Of a stretch of 64,000 nucleotides of DNA, positions 53,785-63,361 are shown piece by piece. The notes beneath the pieces were generated by a model. It was not told where the DNA came from. It ran no database searches and was given only the letters and a program-made list of their open reading frames with translations. The position numbers and the translations under genes were made by a program. This DNA comes from Flavobacterium denitrificans DSM 15936 (GTDB lineage Bacteria > Bacteroidota > Bacteroidia > Flavobacteriales > Flavobacteriaceae), in the NCBI RefSeq assembly GCF_000425445.1, contig NZ_AUDL01000004.1, positions 124,001-188,000 of the forward strand, read 5' to 3'. The first letter of the stretch is position 1, and every line of letters starts with the position of its first letter.

Positions 53785-54174
53785 TTACTTCTTTTTATTC
53801 CCTCCAAAATATTTAACAGTTAAATGAAGTAAAATGGCTCTTGATATTCGCATTATTGGGATTTGTAAAACAAAGCATAAAATCACCAGAGCCGGTATCA
53901 ATACCTTAAAAGGAATCTCATAGTTTTCATTTAAATATAAACCAAAAAACAACAGCGGTATAAAAACAATCAATACTATGGGATAACTGATCCATAAAGC
54001 TGCTGAATAAAAACCGGGTTCTATCCTAAAGTCCTGATGGCAATGCTTACAATTTTCAGGCATTTTAAGAAATCCGCTCATTACAACGAGTCCGGGATTG
54101 GTAAATAAATTTCCCTTATGGCATCTTGGGCATTTAAGTTTTAGGATATACTTTAACGGTATTCTTGAGTCCAT
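53785..54174 (-). CDS. DUF983 zinc-ribbon membrane protein (copy 2)
   Basis: 129 residues. Zinc ribbon cysteines in 'LKCPRCHKGNLF' and 'NCKHCHQDFRIEPGFYSAALWISYPIV', then two transmembrane helices (about 60-82 and 88-108). It overlaps the icd stop by one base (TAATG on the - strand), so it is translationally coupled to isocitrate dehydrogenase. Function unknown; pairing with icd is notable. Confidence 0.85.
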   Translation of the reverse strand: MDSRIPLKYILKLKCPRCHKGNLFTNPGLVVMSGFLKMPENCKHCHQDFRIEPGFYSAALWISYPIVLIVFIPLLFFGLYLNENYEIPFKVLIPALVILCFVLQIPIMRISRAILLHLTVKYFGGNKKK

Positions 54175-55394
54175 TACATATTATTTATAATAGCCTGACC
54201 GAATTCAGAGCATTTAAGTAAAGTAGCGCCATCCATCAAACGTTCAAAATCATAAGTTACCGTTTTTTTATTAATAGCTCCGTTCATTCCTTTTACGATT
54301 AGATCCGCAGCGTCTTGCCAGCCAAGATATTCGAGCATCATGACTCCTGAAAGAATTTCTGAAGAGGGATTCACTTTATCTTGGTCTTTATATTTTGGAG
54401 CTGTTCCGTGTGTCGCCTCAAATATGGAAACACCTGTTGTATAATTAATGTTTGCTCCAGGTGCAATGCCTATTCCGCCCACTATAGCGGCCAGTGCATC
54501 TGAGATATAATCCCCATTAAGATTCAAAGTAGCAATCACGTCATACTGCTCAGGTCTTAATATGATCTGCTGCAGAAAAGCATCGGCTATTACATCTTTT
54601 ACAATAACTTTATGCCCGTATTTTTCAATAACCTGCCAGGGTCCGCCTTCATAGTCTTTGGCTCCAAATTCATCTTTAGCCAATTGATATCCCCACTCTT
54701 TAAATTTACCTTCAGTAAATTTCATGATATTTCCTTTATGTACAATAGTGACTGAGTCTTTTCTGTTCTCAATGGCATATTTAAGGGCTTCCCTGACAAG
54801 GCGCTCTGTTCCTTCTTTTGAGACTGGTTTTATTCCAATTGAAGTCGAATTAGGAAATCGAATATCCTTAACACCCATCTCATTGATTAAAAAATCCTTA
54901 ACCTTCTCTAATTCCGGCGTGCCTGCCATCCATTCTATACCAGCATAAATGTCTTCTGTATTTTCCCTGAAGATAATCATATCTACTTTTTCAGGTGCTT
55001 TTACCGGAGAAGGAACCCCTTGATACCATTTTACAGGCCTAACACAGGCATATAGATCAAGCTTTTGTCTTAATGCAACATTAAGGGATCTCATCCCTCC
55101 TCCAACTGGTGTTGTCAGCGGTCCTTTGATAGCTACCAGATACTCCTTTATAGTTTCAATTGTTTCATCAGGCAGCCAGCTTCCTGTTTTTTCAAAAGCT
55201 TTCTCTCCTGCATATATTTCTTTCCATTGAATTTTTCTGTCACCGCCGTAAGCCTTCTCTACCGCTGCATCAAAAACTAATTTTGAAGCTTTCCAAATAT
55301 CTGGCCCTATACCATCTCCCTCAATAAATGGGATGATAGGATGTGAAGGAACATATAATTTTCCATTTTGAATGCTGATCTTGTTTTGTTTCAT
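54174..55394 (-). CDS. icd: NADP-dependent isocitrate dehydrogenase (E. coli type)
   Basis: 406 residues, homodimeric type. Oxidative decarboxylation of isocitrate to 2-oxoglutarate with NADPH formation. Seen: '[14 protein letters not shown]', substrate loop '[14 protein letters not shown]' (the regulatory Ser), '[13 protein letters not shown]', and '[20 protein letters not shown]' whose Lys-Tyr pair marks NADP specificity. Divergent from the Crp/Fnr gene at 55574; the shared region contains palindromes (55506-55548). Confidence 0.94.
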   Translation of the reverse strand: MKQNKISIQNGKLYVPSHPIIPFIEGDGIGPDIWKASKLVFDAAVEKAYGGDRKIQWKEIYAGEKAFEKTGSWLPDETIETIKEYLVAIKGPLTTPVGGGMRSLNVALRQKLDLYACVRPVKWYQGVPSPVKAPEKVDMIIFRENTEDIYAGIEWMAGTPELEKVKDFLINEMGVKDIRFPNSTSIGIKPVSKEGTERLVREALKYAIENRKDSVTIVHKGNIMKFTEGKFKEWGYQLAKDEFGAKDYEGGPWQVIEKYGHKVIVKDVIADAFLQQIILRPEQYDVIATLNLNGDYISDALAAIVGGIGIAPGANINYTTGVSIFEATHGTAPKYKDQDKVNPSSEILSGVMMLEYLGWQDAADLIVKGMNGAINKKTVTYDFERLMDGATLLKCSEFGQAIINNM

Positions 55395-55505
55395 AATTTA
55401 TGTACTAATAGTTACTTTTTAATTTATTTCAGCCTTTCTTCTATATAAAAAACAATTCCATTATGATTTTAAGAAAATCAGTTCTGTTAATAATTACTAC
55501 AAATA

Positions 55506-55548
55506 TATAACATTTGTTATAAATAAAAATATTATAAGTTATACTTAT
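55506..55548. promoter_or_regulatory. Palindrome pair between icd and Crp/Fnr gene 2
   Basis: TATAAC-ATTT-GTTATA at 55506-55521 (16 bp, perfect) and ATAAGT-TAT-ACTTAT at 55534-55548 (perfect arms). The nonamer TTTGTTATA recurs at 55513-55521 and 55557-55565. A likely control region for divergent icd and the regulator. It does not match the FNR box. Confidence 0.55.
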
Positions 55549-55573
55549 TTATTAAATTTGTTATATTTGCTGC

Positions 55574-56278
55574 ATGAAAGACTTTTTTACACAATTTGAT
55601 TTTCAGAGTAACCTGCTTTTTAAGGAATTAACACCTGAAGAAAATCAGCTGGTTTTCAATGTTATGGAGCCACTTACCATCAAAAAAGGAAATATGCTCT
55701 TTTACGAACAGGGAATTCCCACCGGAATTTTCCAAATAAAACATGGTAAAGCCAAAAAATTCAAGCGTGGCTTTAGCGGTGAAGAGCAGATCTTTTACAT
55801 TTATACCAATGGCGATGTATTGGGGTATCATGCCCTGCTGGGTGAAGAGCGATATCAGGATTCCTGTCAGGCCTTAGAAGACTTAGAAGTAAATTTTATT
55901 GCTAAGAATGATTTTTTAAGATTGCTAAAAGAAATCCCCTCTCTGCAGCACACTTTTATAAAAAACATTAGCCATGAATTTGGGGTACTCGCCAATACCA
56001 TCGCTGTTCTGGCACAAAAAGATCAAAAAACCCGATTAGCAATATTTTTACTGCTTCTTGAGAAGAGATTCAGTCAAAATTCCGAAAAGATTCAGGGAAT
56101 TGACCTGACCCGGGACGATCTGGCAAATATTATTGGTACATCGCAGGAAAGTTTGGGACGAAGCCTTAAGCAGCTTAAAGAAGAGGAAATTATTGAAATT
56201 GACAAACGAAGGATTTACATAAAAAACAGATATCCTTTATTGGAGTTTCTGGACCTTAAACTCACTGATTTAAAATAA
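55574..56278 (+). CDS. Crp/Fnr-family transcriptional regulator (copy 2)
   Basis: 234 residues. Sensor barrel ('YEQGIPTGIFQIKHGKAKKFKRG', 'EEQIFYIYTNGDVLGYHALLGEE'), dimer helix and HTH ('LTRDDLANIIGTSQESLGRSLKQLKEEEII'). Clearly paralogous to the 42088 gene (shared 'EQIxYIYxxGxxxGYxAxLxEExYxD'). No cysteine cluster for Fe-S. It is divergent from icd and 174 bases before the second thiolase gene. Effector unknown. Confidence 0.88.
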   Translation: MKDFFTQFDFQSNLLFKELTPEENQLVFNVMEPLTIKKGNMLFYEQGIPTGIFQIKHGKAKKFKRGFSGEEQIFYIYTNGDVLGYHALLGEERYQDSCQALEDLEVNFIAKNDFLRLLKEIPSLQHTFIKNISHEFGVLANTIAVLAQKDQKTRLAIFLLLLEKRFSQNSEKIQGIDLTRDDLANIIGTSQESLGRSLKQLKEEEIIEIDKRRIYIKNRYPLLEFLDLKLTDLK

Positions 56279-56451
56279 GAAAAAGGCATTATTAAATCAT
56301 AATGTTTCTCCCATTGGCTAAATCTGTACCTGTGGTTTCTTTTTTTTTGAGTTAAAAAACCGATGTATTAACAATGTGTAATGGTGCCTTTTCTTTTAGG
56401 TCAATATCTGATTTTATTTAAACAAACATATCAAAGCTACAGATTAATTTT

Positions 56452-57669
56452 ATGAAAGAAGTATTTATAGTAGCTGCTAAAAGAACTCCTGTGGGAGGAT
56501 TTCTTGGAAATCTGTCTGATTTTTCAGCTTTGCAGCTAGGACAAATTGCCATTAACGGTGCTCTGAACGAAACAAACCTAAAATCAAAGGATATTGATTC
56601 TGTCTATATGGGGAATTCATTTTCTGTCAGCCTTGATGAGTCCTCTGCAAAACAAACATCTAAATCCTCAGGGATTTCAAGTAAATTACATTCCATAAAA
56701 ATTGACAAAGTCTGTACTTCAGGAATGAAAGCTGTAATGCTGGGGATTGAGCAGATTCAATTAGGAATAGAAAATATCGTGATTACTGGCAGTACAGAAA
56801 GCATGAGTAATGTACCTCCTTCCTCTTTGAAGAGAAATAAAAATAAGTCAGAACACACTAATCTCACCAGCAGGCTGCTCAATGACCACCATATCAATAC
56901 CTACAATGATCAGGATATGGGAGAGCTGGCTGAATTATATATCAGGAAATATAATTTAACTCTGGAAGATCAGAACAAATTTGTACATTCTTGTTATGCA
57001 AAAGCAAAGGCAGCTTCTAAGGCCGGTAAATTTAATAAGGAAATTATTCCAATTGAAATAAAACAAAAGACAGGCTTTATTACCATTTCGGATGATGAAG
57101 ATATTAATGAGATAATTCCTGAAAAAACAAACAGATTTCAATCTGTTTTTGAACAAAATAATATCGTCAGGACTGCTGATATGAGTAATTTAAATGATGG
57201 TGCTGCCGCTTTAATTTTAGTATCAAAGAAAGCTTTAGAACTCTATAATTTAATCCCAATTGCAAAGATACTTAGCTATGCCGATACCTCGAAAGCTTCA
57301 GAACGGCTTACCGCTACCCCCGATATTGTTATTCCTAAAGTACTGCAGCAGGCAGGTTTGACTATGAGAAAAGTTGATTATTTTGAAATCAATGAAGCCT
57401 ATGCCAATGTAATACTTGCCAAACAAAAAAGATTAGGATTAAATCCTGAAAAAATTAACGCTTATGGAGGAAGTATCGCTGTTGGTCATTCTATTTGTAA
57501 TTCAGGAGCAGGAATCATTACAGCATTAATCTCTGTTTTAACTCAGGAATATGGTAAATATGGAGTAGCCGCAGTCTGCAACGAAGATGGCGGGGTCTCA
57601 GCAATTGTCATTGAAAATTTAAAACGCAGATGGTGGAGTTTGGGTAATTGTTTTAGAAAATCTAATTAG
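56452..57669 (+). CDS. Divergent thiolase-family protein
   Basis: 405 residues, colinear with the 51773 thiolase. Nucleophile Cys88 is kept (IDKVCTSGMKA), and His and second Cys are present, but in altered surroundings: 'GGSIAVGHSICNSGAGI' instead of GHPLGCSGAR, and 'AVCNEDGGVSAIVIE' instead of CNGGGGA. A C-terminal Arg/Trp-rich extension (RRWWSLGNCFRKSN) is unusual. It may have a changed substrate or reduced activity. Upstream 170 bases are noncoding; no FNR box seen. Confidence 0.8.
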   Translation: MKEVFIVAAKRTPVGGFLGNLSDFSALQLGQIAINGALNETNLKSKDIDSVYMGNSFSVSLDESSAKQTSKSSGISSKLHSIKIDKVCTSGMKAVMLGIEQIQLGIENIVITGSTESMSNVPPSSLKRNKNKSEHTNLTSRLLNDHHINTYNDQDMGELAELYIRKYNLTLEDQNKFVHSCYAKAKAASKAGKFNKEIIPIEIKQKTGFITISDDEDINEIIPEKTNRFQSVFEQNNIVRTADMSNLNDGAAALILVSKKALELYNLIPIAKILSYADTSKASERLTATPDIVIPKVLQQAGLTMRKVDYFEINEAYANVILAKQKRLGLNPEKINAYGGSIAVGHSICNSGAGIITALISVLTQEYGKYGVAAVCNEDGGVSAIVIENLKRRWWSLGNCFRKSN

Positions 57670-57873
57670 TAAAAAATAATTCAAAGCAATTATAGTTGAC
57701 AGTATTCACTTCTGAGCGTGTGATATCATGGGAAATTAGCTATTACAAAAAGCAACCGCACTAGTTGAACAAAACCTAATTTACGAAAAAACACTATTTC
57801 CCTACTTCATTTAAATGCCTGATGGTTCTTCAGAAAATAACCTTTAAATAAATTATTAATAAAAATTGCAATT

Positions 57874-59115
57874 ATGAAAAGAGTAGCCATAACTGGCATG
57901 GGAGTTATAACTCCTCTGGGAAATACAGTCGCGGAATTCTGGGAAAATATAGTTCAGGGAAAAAGCGGCAGTGCGCCAATTACTAAATTTGATACCTCAA
58001 AATTTAAGACAAATTTTGCCTGTGAGGTGAAAGATTTTAATCCTGAACTTTACATGGATAAAAAAGAAATAAAAAAGTTTGATCTCTTTACCCAATATGC
58101 CATTGCCGCCAGCGAACAGGCTATATCGGATGCAAATTTAGACTTTGCATCAATGGATGAAGAAACCCGTTCTGAGATTGGTGTTATTTGGGCATCGGGA
58201 TATGGTGGGATAACTACTTTTGAAAAAGAATTAACGGAGTTTAATTCCGGGGATGGAACACCACATTTTAATCCTTATTTTATTCCTAAAATCATAGTTA
58301 ACATTGCTGCTGGCGTAATATCAATAAAACATAAACTTTATGGGCCAAATTATGCAACAGTTTCTGCATGTGCCTCATCTAGCACGGCTATAATTTGTGC
58401 TTTTGATACCATACGCCTCGGAAAAGCAAAAATAATTATTACTGGAGGTTCCGAAGCAGCAATATCTGCATCTTCCATTGGCGGATTTAATGCATCTCAT
58501 GCCCTTTCAAAAAATAATGCTAACCCAGAAAAGGCTTCAAGACCATTTGATAAGGACAGGGATGGTTTTGTTGCAGGAGAAGGTGCCGGAGCTTTAATTT
58601 TAGAGGACTACGATCATGCTGTGAATCGTGGTGCAAAAATATATGGCGAAATGGTTGCAGGCGGGATGGCGGCTGATGCCTACCATCTTACCGGAACTCA
58701 CCCTGATGGTTACGGCGCATCAATAGGAATTAACAATGCATTGACTGAAGCCAATATTGACACCTCAGATATCGACTATATTAATGCCCATGCTACTTCT
58801 ACTGCTCAGGGAGATCTTAGTGAACTTAAGGCCATACACACTATTTTTGGTGATCTGCCTGTATCAATAAGCGCCACAAAATCAATGACAGGCCATTTGC
58901 TGGGAGCCGCAGGAGCAATTGAAAGTATCATCACTATTTTAGCTGTTAAAAATGATATTGTTCCCGGAACAATAAATGTTCAAAATCTGGATCCTTTAAT
59001 TTCTGATGACTTAAATATTGTTATAGGAAAATCGATCAGTAAAAAAATCAAGTATGGACTCAATAATACATTTGGATTTGGAGGTCATATTGCAACAATA
59101 ATATTTAAAAAATAA
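57874..59115 (+). CDS. fabF: Beta-ketoacyl-ACP synthase II (FabF)
   Basis: 413 residues. Elongating condensing enzyme of fatty acid synthesis. Catalytic Cys166 in 'VSACASSSTAII', two histidines in 'NAHATSTAQGD' and 'TGHLLGAAGAIES', and the glycine-rich C-terminus 'NTFGFGGHIATIIF'. Full length. An extra copy next to thiolases suggests lipid or polyketide-like remodelling, or a variant insensitive to a FabF inhibitor; both are inference. Confidence 0.93.
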   Translation: MKRVAITGMGVITPLGNTVAEFWENIVQGKSGSAPITKFDTSKFKTNFACEVKDFNPELYMDKKEIKKFDLFTQYAIAASEQAISDANLDFASMDEETRSEIGVIWASGYGGITTFEKELTEFNSGDGTPHFNPYFIPKIIVNIAAGVISIKHKLYGPNYATVSACASSSTAIICAFDTIRLGKAKIIITGGSEAAISASSIGGFNASHALSKNNANPEKASRPFDKDRDGFVAGEGAGALILEDYDHAVNRGAKIYGEMVAGGMAADAYHLTGTHPDGYGASIGINNALTEANIDTSDIDYINAHATSTAQGDLSELKAIHTIFGDLPVSISATKSMTGHLLGAAGAIESIITILAVKNDIVPGTINVQNLDPLISDDLNIVIGKSISKKIKYGLNNTFGFGGHIATIIFKK

Positions 59116-59309
59116 AAAACACTAAATCATATAGAATCAATTAAAACTGCTCTGAAAATTATTAGCTAAAGCATGCCCACTCAAAGAGGGTTGATTAACT
59201 TAAAAAAATACAATACGTTTTCAAAGTGTAATGAGATTACCTAGTTTGATTTTTTAAATGAGATTAAAAATGAAAATTTAGCGAAGTGAGTATTGGAAAA
59301 AAAAATTAA

Positions 59310-61589
59310 ATGAAAAAATTTAGAAATGGTATTTTTTACATTGGAATTATTGGGGTATTTTCCATTTTAATGTATTGGATTATTTTATTGGGCATCAAAC
59401 TTGAATCAGGAAGAAATATCAATACTCCGCAATCAGGGAAAAGTCAATGGGGCGAATTTACGAGTTCACTTCTGGACAATCTACAACATCCTTTAGCGCT
59501 TTTACTGGCACAAATTGTTACCATTATCTTTGTGGCTCGTATTTTTGGCTGGGTATGCATCAAAATAAGACAGCCTGCAGTAATAGGGGAAATGATTGCG
59601 GGAATTGTAATGGGGCCTTCCTTGATAGGAATGTATTTTCCGGAGTTTTCTAAAATTTTATTTCCTTTAGAATCGTTAGGAAATCTTCAATTTCTAAGCC
59701 AAATTGGATTAATCCTCTTCATGTATATTGTAGGAATGGAGATTGACATGAAAATTCTAAGAAATAAAGCACATGATGCTGTAGTTATCAGTCATGCAAG
59801 TATCATCATTCCGTTTGTTTTGGGGATGGGACTTGCTTACTTTTTATATAATGAGTTTGCACCTTTGAATGTTCAATTTATTTCTTTTGGATTATTTACA
59901 GGAATTGCCATGAGTATAACTGCTTTTCCGGTTCTGGCGAGGATAGTACAGGAAAGGGGCATACATAAGACCAGATTAGGCACCGTCGTGATTACCTGTG
60001 CAGCGGCTGATGATATTACTGCCTGGTGTATATTGGCAGTGGTTATTGCTATCGTAAAAGCCGGTTCATTCGCAAGCGCCATTTACACCGTTGTTTTAGC
60101 ATTAATTTACGTAGTATTGATGCTAAATATAATTCGTCCATTTTTAAAACGAATAGGGGATCTTTATATTACCAAAGAGAAATTGGGCAAGCCCATTGTT
60201 GCCATATTTTTTCTAACTCTTATCCTTTCCTCTTACTTAACAGAAATTATAGGGATTCATGCTTTATTTGGAGCTTTTATAGCCGGAGTAATCATGCCTG
60301 AGAACATCAGATTTAGAAATCTTTTTATCGAGAAAGTAGAAGATGTAGCCTTGGTTCTTTTACTTCCTTTATTTTTTGTGATTACAGGACTCAGAACACA
60401 AATAGGTTTATTAAATGAACCTTATTTATGGAAAATTGCAGGATTGATTTTTCTTGTTGCTGTGTTAGGTAAATTTCTTAGCAGTGCTTTGGCGGCAAAA
60501 TTTGTTGGACAGACCTGGAAAGACAGCCTGTCTATAGGAGCCTTGATGAATACCAGAGGATTGACCGAACTGGTTGCCTTAAATATTGGGTATGATTTAG
60601 GAGTATTGAGTCCGGAATTATTTTCTATGATGGTAATAATGGCTCTGGCAACTACATTTATGACAGGACCAGCCCTCGATCTGATAAATTGTTTTTTTAA
60701 ATCCGGTCAGCTCGAGATCAAAAACAAAACGCAGCTAATTAATAAATATAGAATTTTACTATCATTTAATAAACCTGAATCCGCAAAAGCATTATTGATA
60801 TTAGCAGATAGCCTTACTCATAAAAGGCAAGCTAACTCTGAGATTACCGCCATGCATTTCCTGCCTACCGATGAACTGCATCATTACGATACCGAAGTTT
60901 ATGAAACAGAAAGTTTTAAAGATGTTATTGAGCAGTCAAGGATTCTCAGAAGGAATATCACTACTATGTTTAAAGCCTCCTCAGACATTGATAATGAAAT
61001 TGTAAATGTAGCCAATAAAAGCAATCATGATTTACTTCTGATTGGTGAGGGACAATCTATATATGAAGGTAGTCTATTGGGTAAAATACTCGGATTTACA
61101 ACCCGAATAATCAATCCTGAAAAATTCATCAATACCGTAACAGGGAAAGAAAACAAGATAGACAGCTTGCATTTTGATGAAGGCACAAGAGAAATAGTAT
61201 CCAAATCAAAAATATCAGTAGGTGTTTTTATCGATAAAAATTTTACGGATACCTCTCTTATTCTTTTTCCAATATTTGATACAAAAGATTGGGAGCAAAT
61301 TGTAATTTACATTCAGAAATTTATTTATAACAGCAATGCAAAAATAGTAGTTCTGGATGTGCAAGGGCAAATAATGGACGATTCACCAACCATGGAAAAA
61401 ATACATGCGATTCAACAGAGCACCTCCAATCTTACATTTAGGAAAAAACAAACAGTTGAGAAAGATTTTTTGCTTCAGCATAGTCTTATGCTAATAAGCG
61501 TAGAAGGATGGAGATATTTAATTAATAACAAATTTCCCTGGTTGTCTGATATTCCCTCAACCCTAATTGTCGCAGACGAAAAAAAATAA
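59310..61589 (+). CDS. Cation/proton antiporter, CPA2 (Kef-type)
   Basis: 759 residues. One N-terminal helix (about 8-26), then a Na+/H+ exchanger domain with about 12 helices (50-440), including 'RQPAVIGEMIAGIVMGPSLIG', 'FMYIVGMEIDM' and the essential-Asp region 'AAADDITAWCILA'. The C-terminal soluble part (about 470-759) resembles two universal-stress-protein-like domains ('KPESAKALLILADSL'; 'LLIGEG'). Likely K+ or Na+ efflux under stress. A 15-bp-stem terminator follows at 61604-61651. Confidence 0.88.
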   Translation: MKKFRNGIFYIGIIGVFSILMYWIILLGIKLESGRNINTPQSGKSQWGEFTSSLLDNLQHPLALLLAQIVTIIFVARIFGWVCIKIRQPAVIGEMIAGIVMGPSLIGMYFPEFSKILFPLESLGNLQFLSQIGLILFMYIVGMEIDMKILRNKAHDAVVISHASIIIPFVLGMGLAYFLYNEFAPLNVQFISFGLFTGIAMSITAFPVLARIVQERGIHKTRLGTVVITCAAADDITAWCILAVVIAIVKAGSFASAIYTVVLALIYVVLMLNIIRPFLKRIGDLYITKEKLGKPIVAIFFLTLILSSYLTEIIGIHALFGAFIAGVIMPENIRFRNLFIEKVEDVALVLLLPLFFVITGLRTQIGLLNEPYLWKIAGLIFLVAVLGKFLSSALAAKFVGQTWKDSLSIGALMNTRGLTELVALNIGYDLGVLSPELFSMMVIMALATTFMTGPALDLINCFFKSGQLEIKNKTQLINKYRILLSFNKPESAKALLILADSLTHKRQANSEITAMHFLPTDELHHYDTEVYETESFKDVIEQSRILRRNITTMFKASSDIDNEIVNVANKSNHDLLLIGEGQSIYEGSLLGKILGFTTRIINPEKFINTVTGKENKIDSLHFDEGTREIVSKSKISVGVFIDKNFTDTSLILFPIFDTKDWEQIVIYIQKFIYNSNAKIVVLDVQGQIMDDSPTMEKIHAIQQSTSNLTFRKKQTVEKDFLLQHSLMLISVEGWRYLINNKFPWLSDIPSTLIVADEKK

Positions 61590-61603
61590 AAACAACCTAA
61601 ATA

Positions 61604-61651
61604 AATTCATCCCTATATAATAAATATTCCCAATTAATATAGGGATGAATT
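61604..61651. terminator. Strong terminator after the antiporter gene
   Basis: AATTCATCCCTATAT (61604-61618) pairs perfectly over 15 bp with ATATAGGGATGAATT (61637-61651), then CTTTAAAC. Confidence 0.8.
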
Positions 61652-61787
61652 CTTTAAACAAAGGTTAAGCTTTTTTTATTTCTATAAATTTAATTAATTC
61701 TAATATTATCTTGTAAAAAATCTTGATGTACAACAGTTTAAATAGAGAAGATTTTATTATTTATAGTTAGAAGAAACTATAGTATTA

Positions 61788-62366
61788 TTATTTCTTTACA
61801 TATTTAGTTAGTATTACTATGGTCTGTCCATCTATTTTTCCCTCAATTTGCTCATGATTGTCGTGAGCTAAACGGATATTTCGAACTGCTGTACCAACTT
61901 TCGCATTCAGGGAAGATCCTTTTATATCCAAATCTTTCGTAAGTGTTACCGTATCACCATTTTGAAGAATATTACCATTACTATCTTTGTGAAAATTAAT
62001 GGATCCGTCACCGGTATGGTCTCCCGTTGCTTTTGCCCATTCCAGATTTTCATCATCTAAATACATCATTTCCAGCGCATCAGCAGCCCAGCTCTCATTG
62101 CGAAAACGGTTAAGCATACGCCATGAAACCACCTGCACAGCCGGTACCTCACTCCACATAGATGTCAAAAGAAAATTTTTCCAGAAAACATCATCTAGTT
62201 CTTCTTTTTTTTCAATCTGATTAAGGCATTTTTCATTGATTAAAATCCAACTGTCTGCACCATTATTTTGAGTAGGCGGAACTTCATAAGCGATGAGATT
62301 GTCGGCGCTATCACTTAATTCACATACATTTCCACTTCTTTTTCTTAGCAATTCTTCTAATTTCAT
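61788..62366 (-). CDS. PhnA-domain protein
   Basis: 192 residues from ATG 62366; an earlier in-frame ATG (62438) adds 24 residues that do not look like PhnA. Seen: 'MKLEELLRKRSGNVCELSDSADNLIAYEVPP', and C-terminal PhnA domain 'NGDTVTLTKDLDIKGSSLNAKVGTAVRNIRLAHDNHEQIEGKIDGQTIVILTKYVKK'-type segments. Despite the name (phosphonate utilisation), the biological role of the family is unclear. Monocistronic, convergent with the antiporter gene. Confidence 0.85.
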   Translation of the reverse strand: MKLEELLRKRSGNVCELSDSADNLIAYEVPPTQNNGADSWILINEKCLNQIEKKEELDDVFWKNFLLTSMWSEVPAVQVVSWRMLNRFRNESWAADALEMMYLDDENLEWAKATGDHTGDGSINFHKDSNGNILQNGDTVTLTKDLDIKGSSLNAKVGTAVRNIRLAHDNHEQIEGKIDGQTIVILTKYVKK

Positions 62367-62834
62367 TTGGTCATTTTTATTTTGGGGATAAAGGTAAAAA
62401 TTTACTGGAAAATTTACTGCTGTTTTGACCATTTTCATTCATAATATGTAAACCTAATTTTGAAATTAAAATACTCTGGAATTAAGTGCTTCTTGGTACT
62501 TTTTTATTATCAACGAAAAATTACGCTTTACTAGATTTATAATTGTTATTATATGGATTACAGTTTATTAACATAAAGATTTTTTACCTAAAATAGAAGT
62601 CACGATAGATGTAATGTCCTCAAGTCTTAATGCGAATGCAGCACGAATAATTTTTTCAAAAAAACACTGTATTTGAACGTACATTTTGTTTTTTATTTAT
62701 GTATTTCATTTTGATTACTATCGTTGTTTTTGAGCATTGGTAATAGGAACAAATAACGCATCCCTATTTAGCTTATAAGCAGGGCTTAATTCTACAAAAA
62801 CACAAATTAATCCTTCGCTATGGATTTGTTTCAG

Positions 62835-62867
62835 GCCAAACCCTGCCTTCCAAAGCCAAACCCTGCC
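62835..62867 (+). repeat. Tandem direct repeat GCCAAACCCTGCC
   Basis: The 13-mer occurs at 62835-62847 and again at 62855-62867, 20 bases apart, just before a hairpin. C-rich sequence in an AT-rich setting. Confidence 0.7.
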
Positions 62868-62872
62868 ACCCC

Positions 62873-62906
62873 GCAAAAAGGCCTTTTAAAAAAAGACCTT
62901 TTTTTG
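62873..62906. terminator. A/T-rich hairpin, probable bidirectional terminator
   Basis: GCAAAAAGGCCTTTT is followed by a near-complement ending in CCTTTTTTTGC, about 15 paired positions with one mismatch and a short A-loop. It lies directly after the GCCAAACCCTGCC repeats. Confidence 0.6.
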
Positions 62907-63100
62907 CACTAACTTTGAACGGTTATCATGTTCCGGTTGGATTGGAAAAAAAACTGATTCAAATCCACGTTGCTTTTCACAAAGTTACTAAGCATAAACG
63001 AATAAGATGATCTTAAGTAGAACGTAAAACTTTGGAATCCGTCATGCTGATTTCACACATAAGGTAGTATATTACATTACCATCTAAACAATCAATATTT

Positions 63101-63160
63101 CACTCATAAGCCTCAAATCTTCGAGCAAATGGTTCGAGTTTTGTACTATGTGGTGCACTT
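63101..63160 (+). repeat. Copy B of the 60-base motif found at 18081-18140
   Basis: Same orientation and same internal spacing as copy A; cores AGCAAATGGTT and GAGTTTTGTACTAT are identical. It also has TTCGAG twice (around 63120 and 63133). Confidence 0.55.
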
Positions 63161-63165
63161 AAACA

Positions 63166-63199
63166 AAGCTTCTGAAAGATTTTTTCAGGAGCTTTTTTG
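63166..63199 (+). terminator. Rho-independent terminator
   Basis: AAGCTTCTGAAA (63166-63177) pairs with TTTCAGGAGCTT (63183-63194) with one G-U pair, then a T-run. Confidence 0.75.
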
Positions 63200-63361
63200 T
63201 TTTTACTGCATTTCACTTTTTTGTTACTAAAGTTGTTGATAAGCAATTTACTACAATATCAAATCTTTGTTTTCTATATTTTATTTTTGAGAAACGATTA
63301 AAGTTTTTCACAAATACTTGATTAAAAATCTCAAATAATTAGCAAAACATATTACTAACTA

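Larger units (their letters stand above)
62367..63361. other. Gene-free region with repeats and hairpins
   Basis: About 995 bases without a supported ORF. It contains a direct repeat GCCAAACCCTGCC (62835-62847 and 62855-62867), a long hairpin (62873-62906), the second copy of the 60-base motif (63101-63160) and a terminator (63166-63199). Confidence 0.6.

Noticed and set aside
61788..62438. Longer PhnA protein starting at 62438
   Set aside because: The additional 24 residues do not resemble PhnA; the ATG at 62366 begins directly with the conserved N-terminus.
63110..63150. tRNA-like T-arm (GGTTCGAG) at the 63.1-kb motif
   Set aside because: The flanking stem does not pair fully, no acceptor, D or anticodon arm and no CCA end can be found; copy A at 18.1 kb lacks the TTCGA loop.
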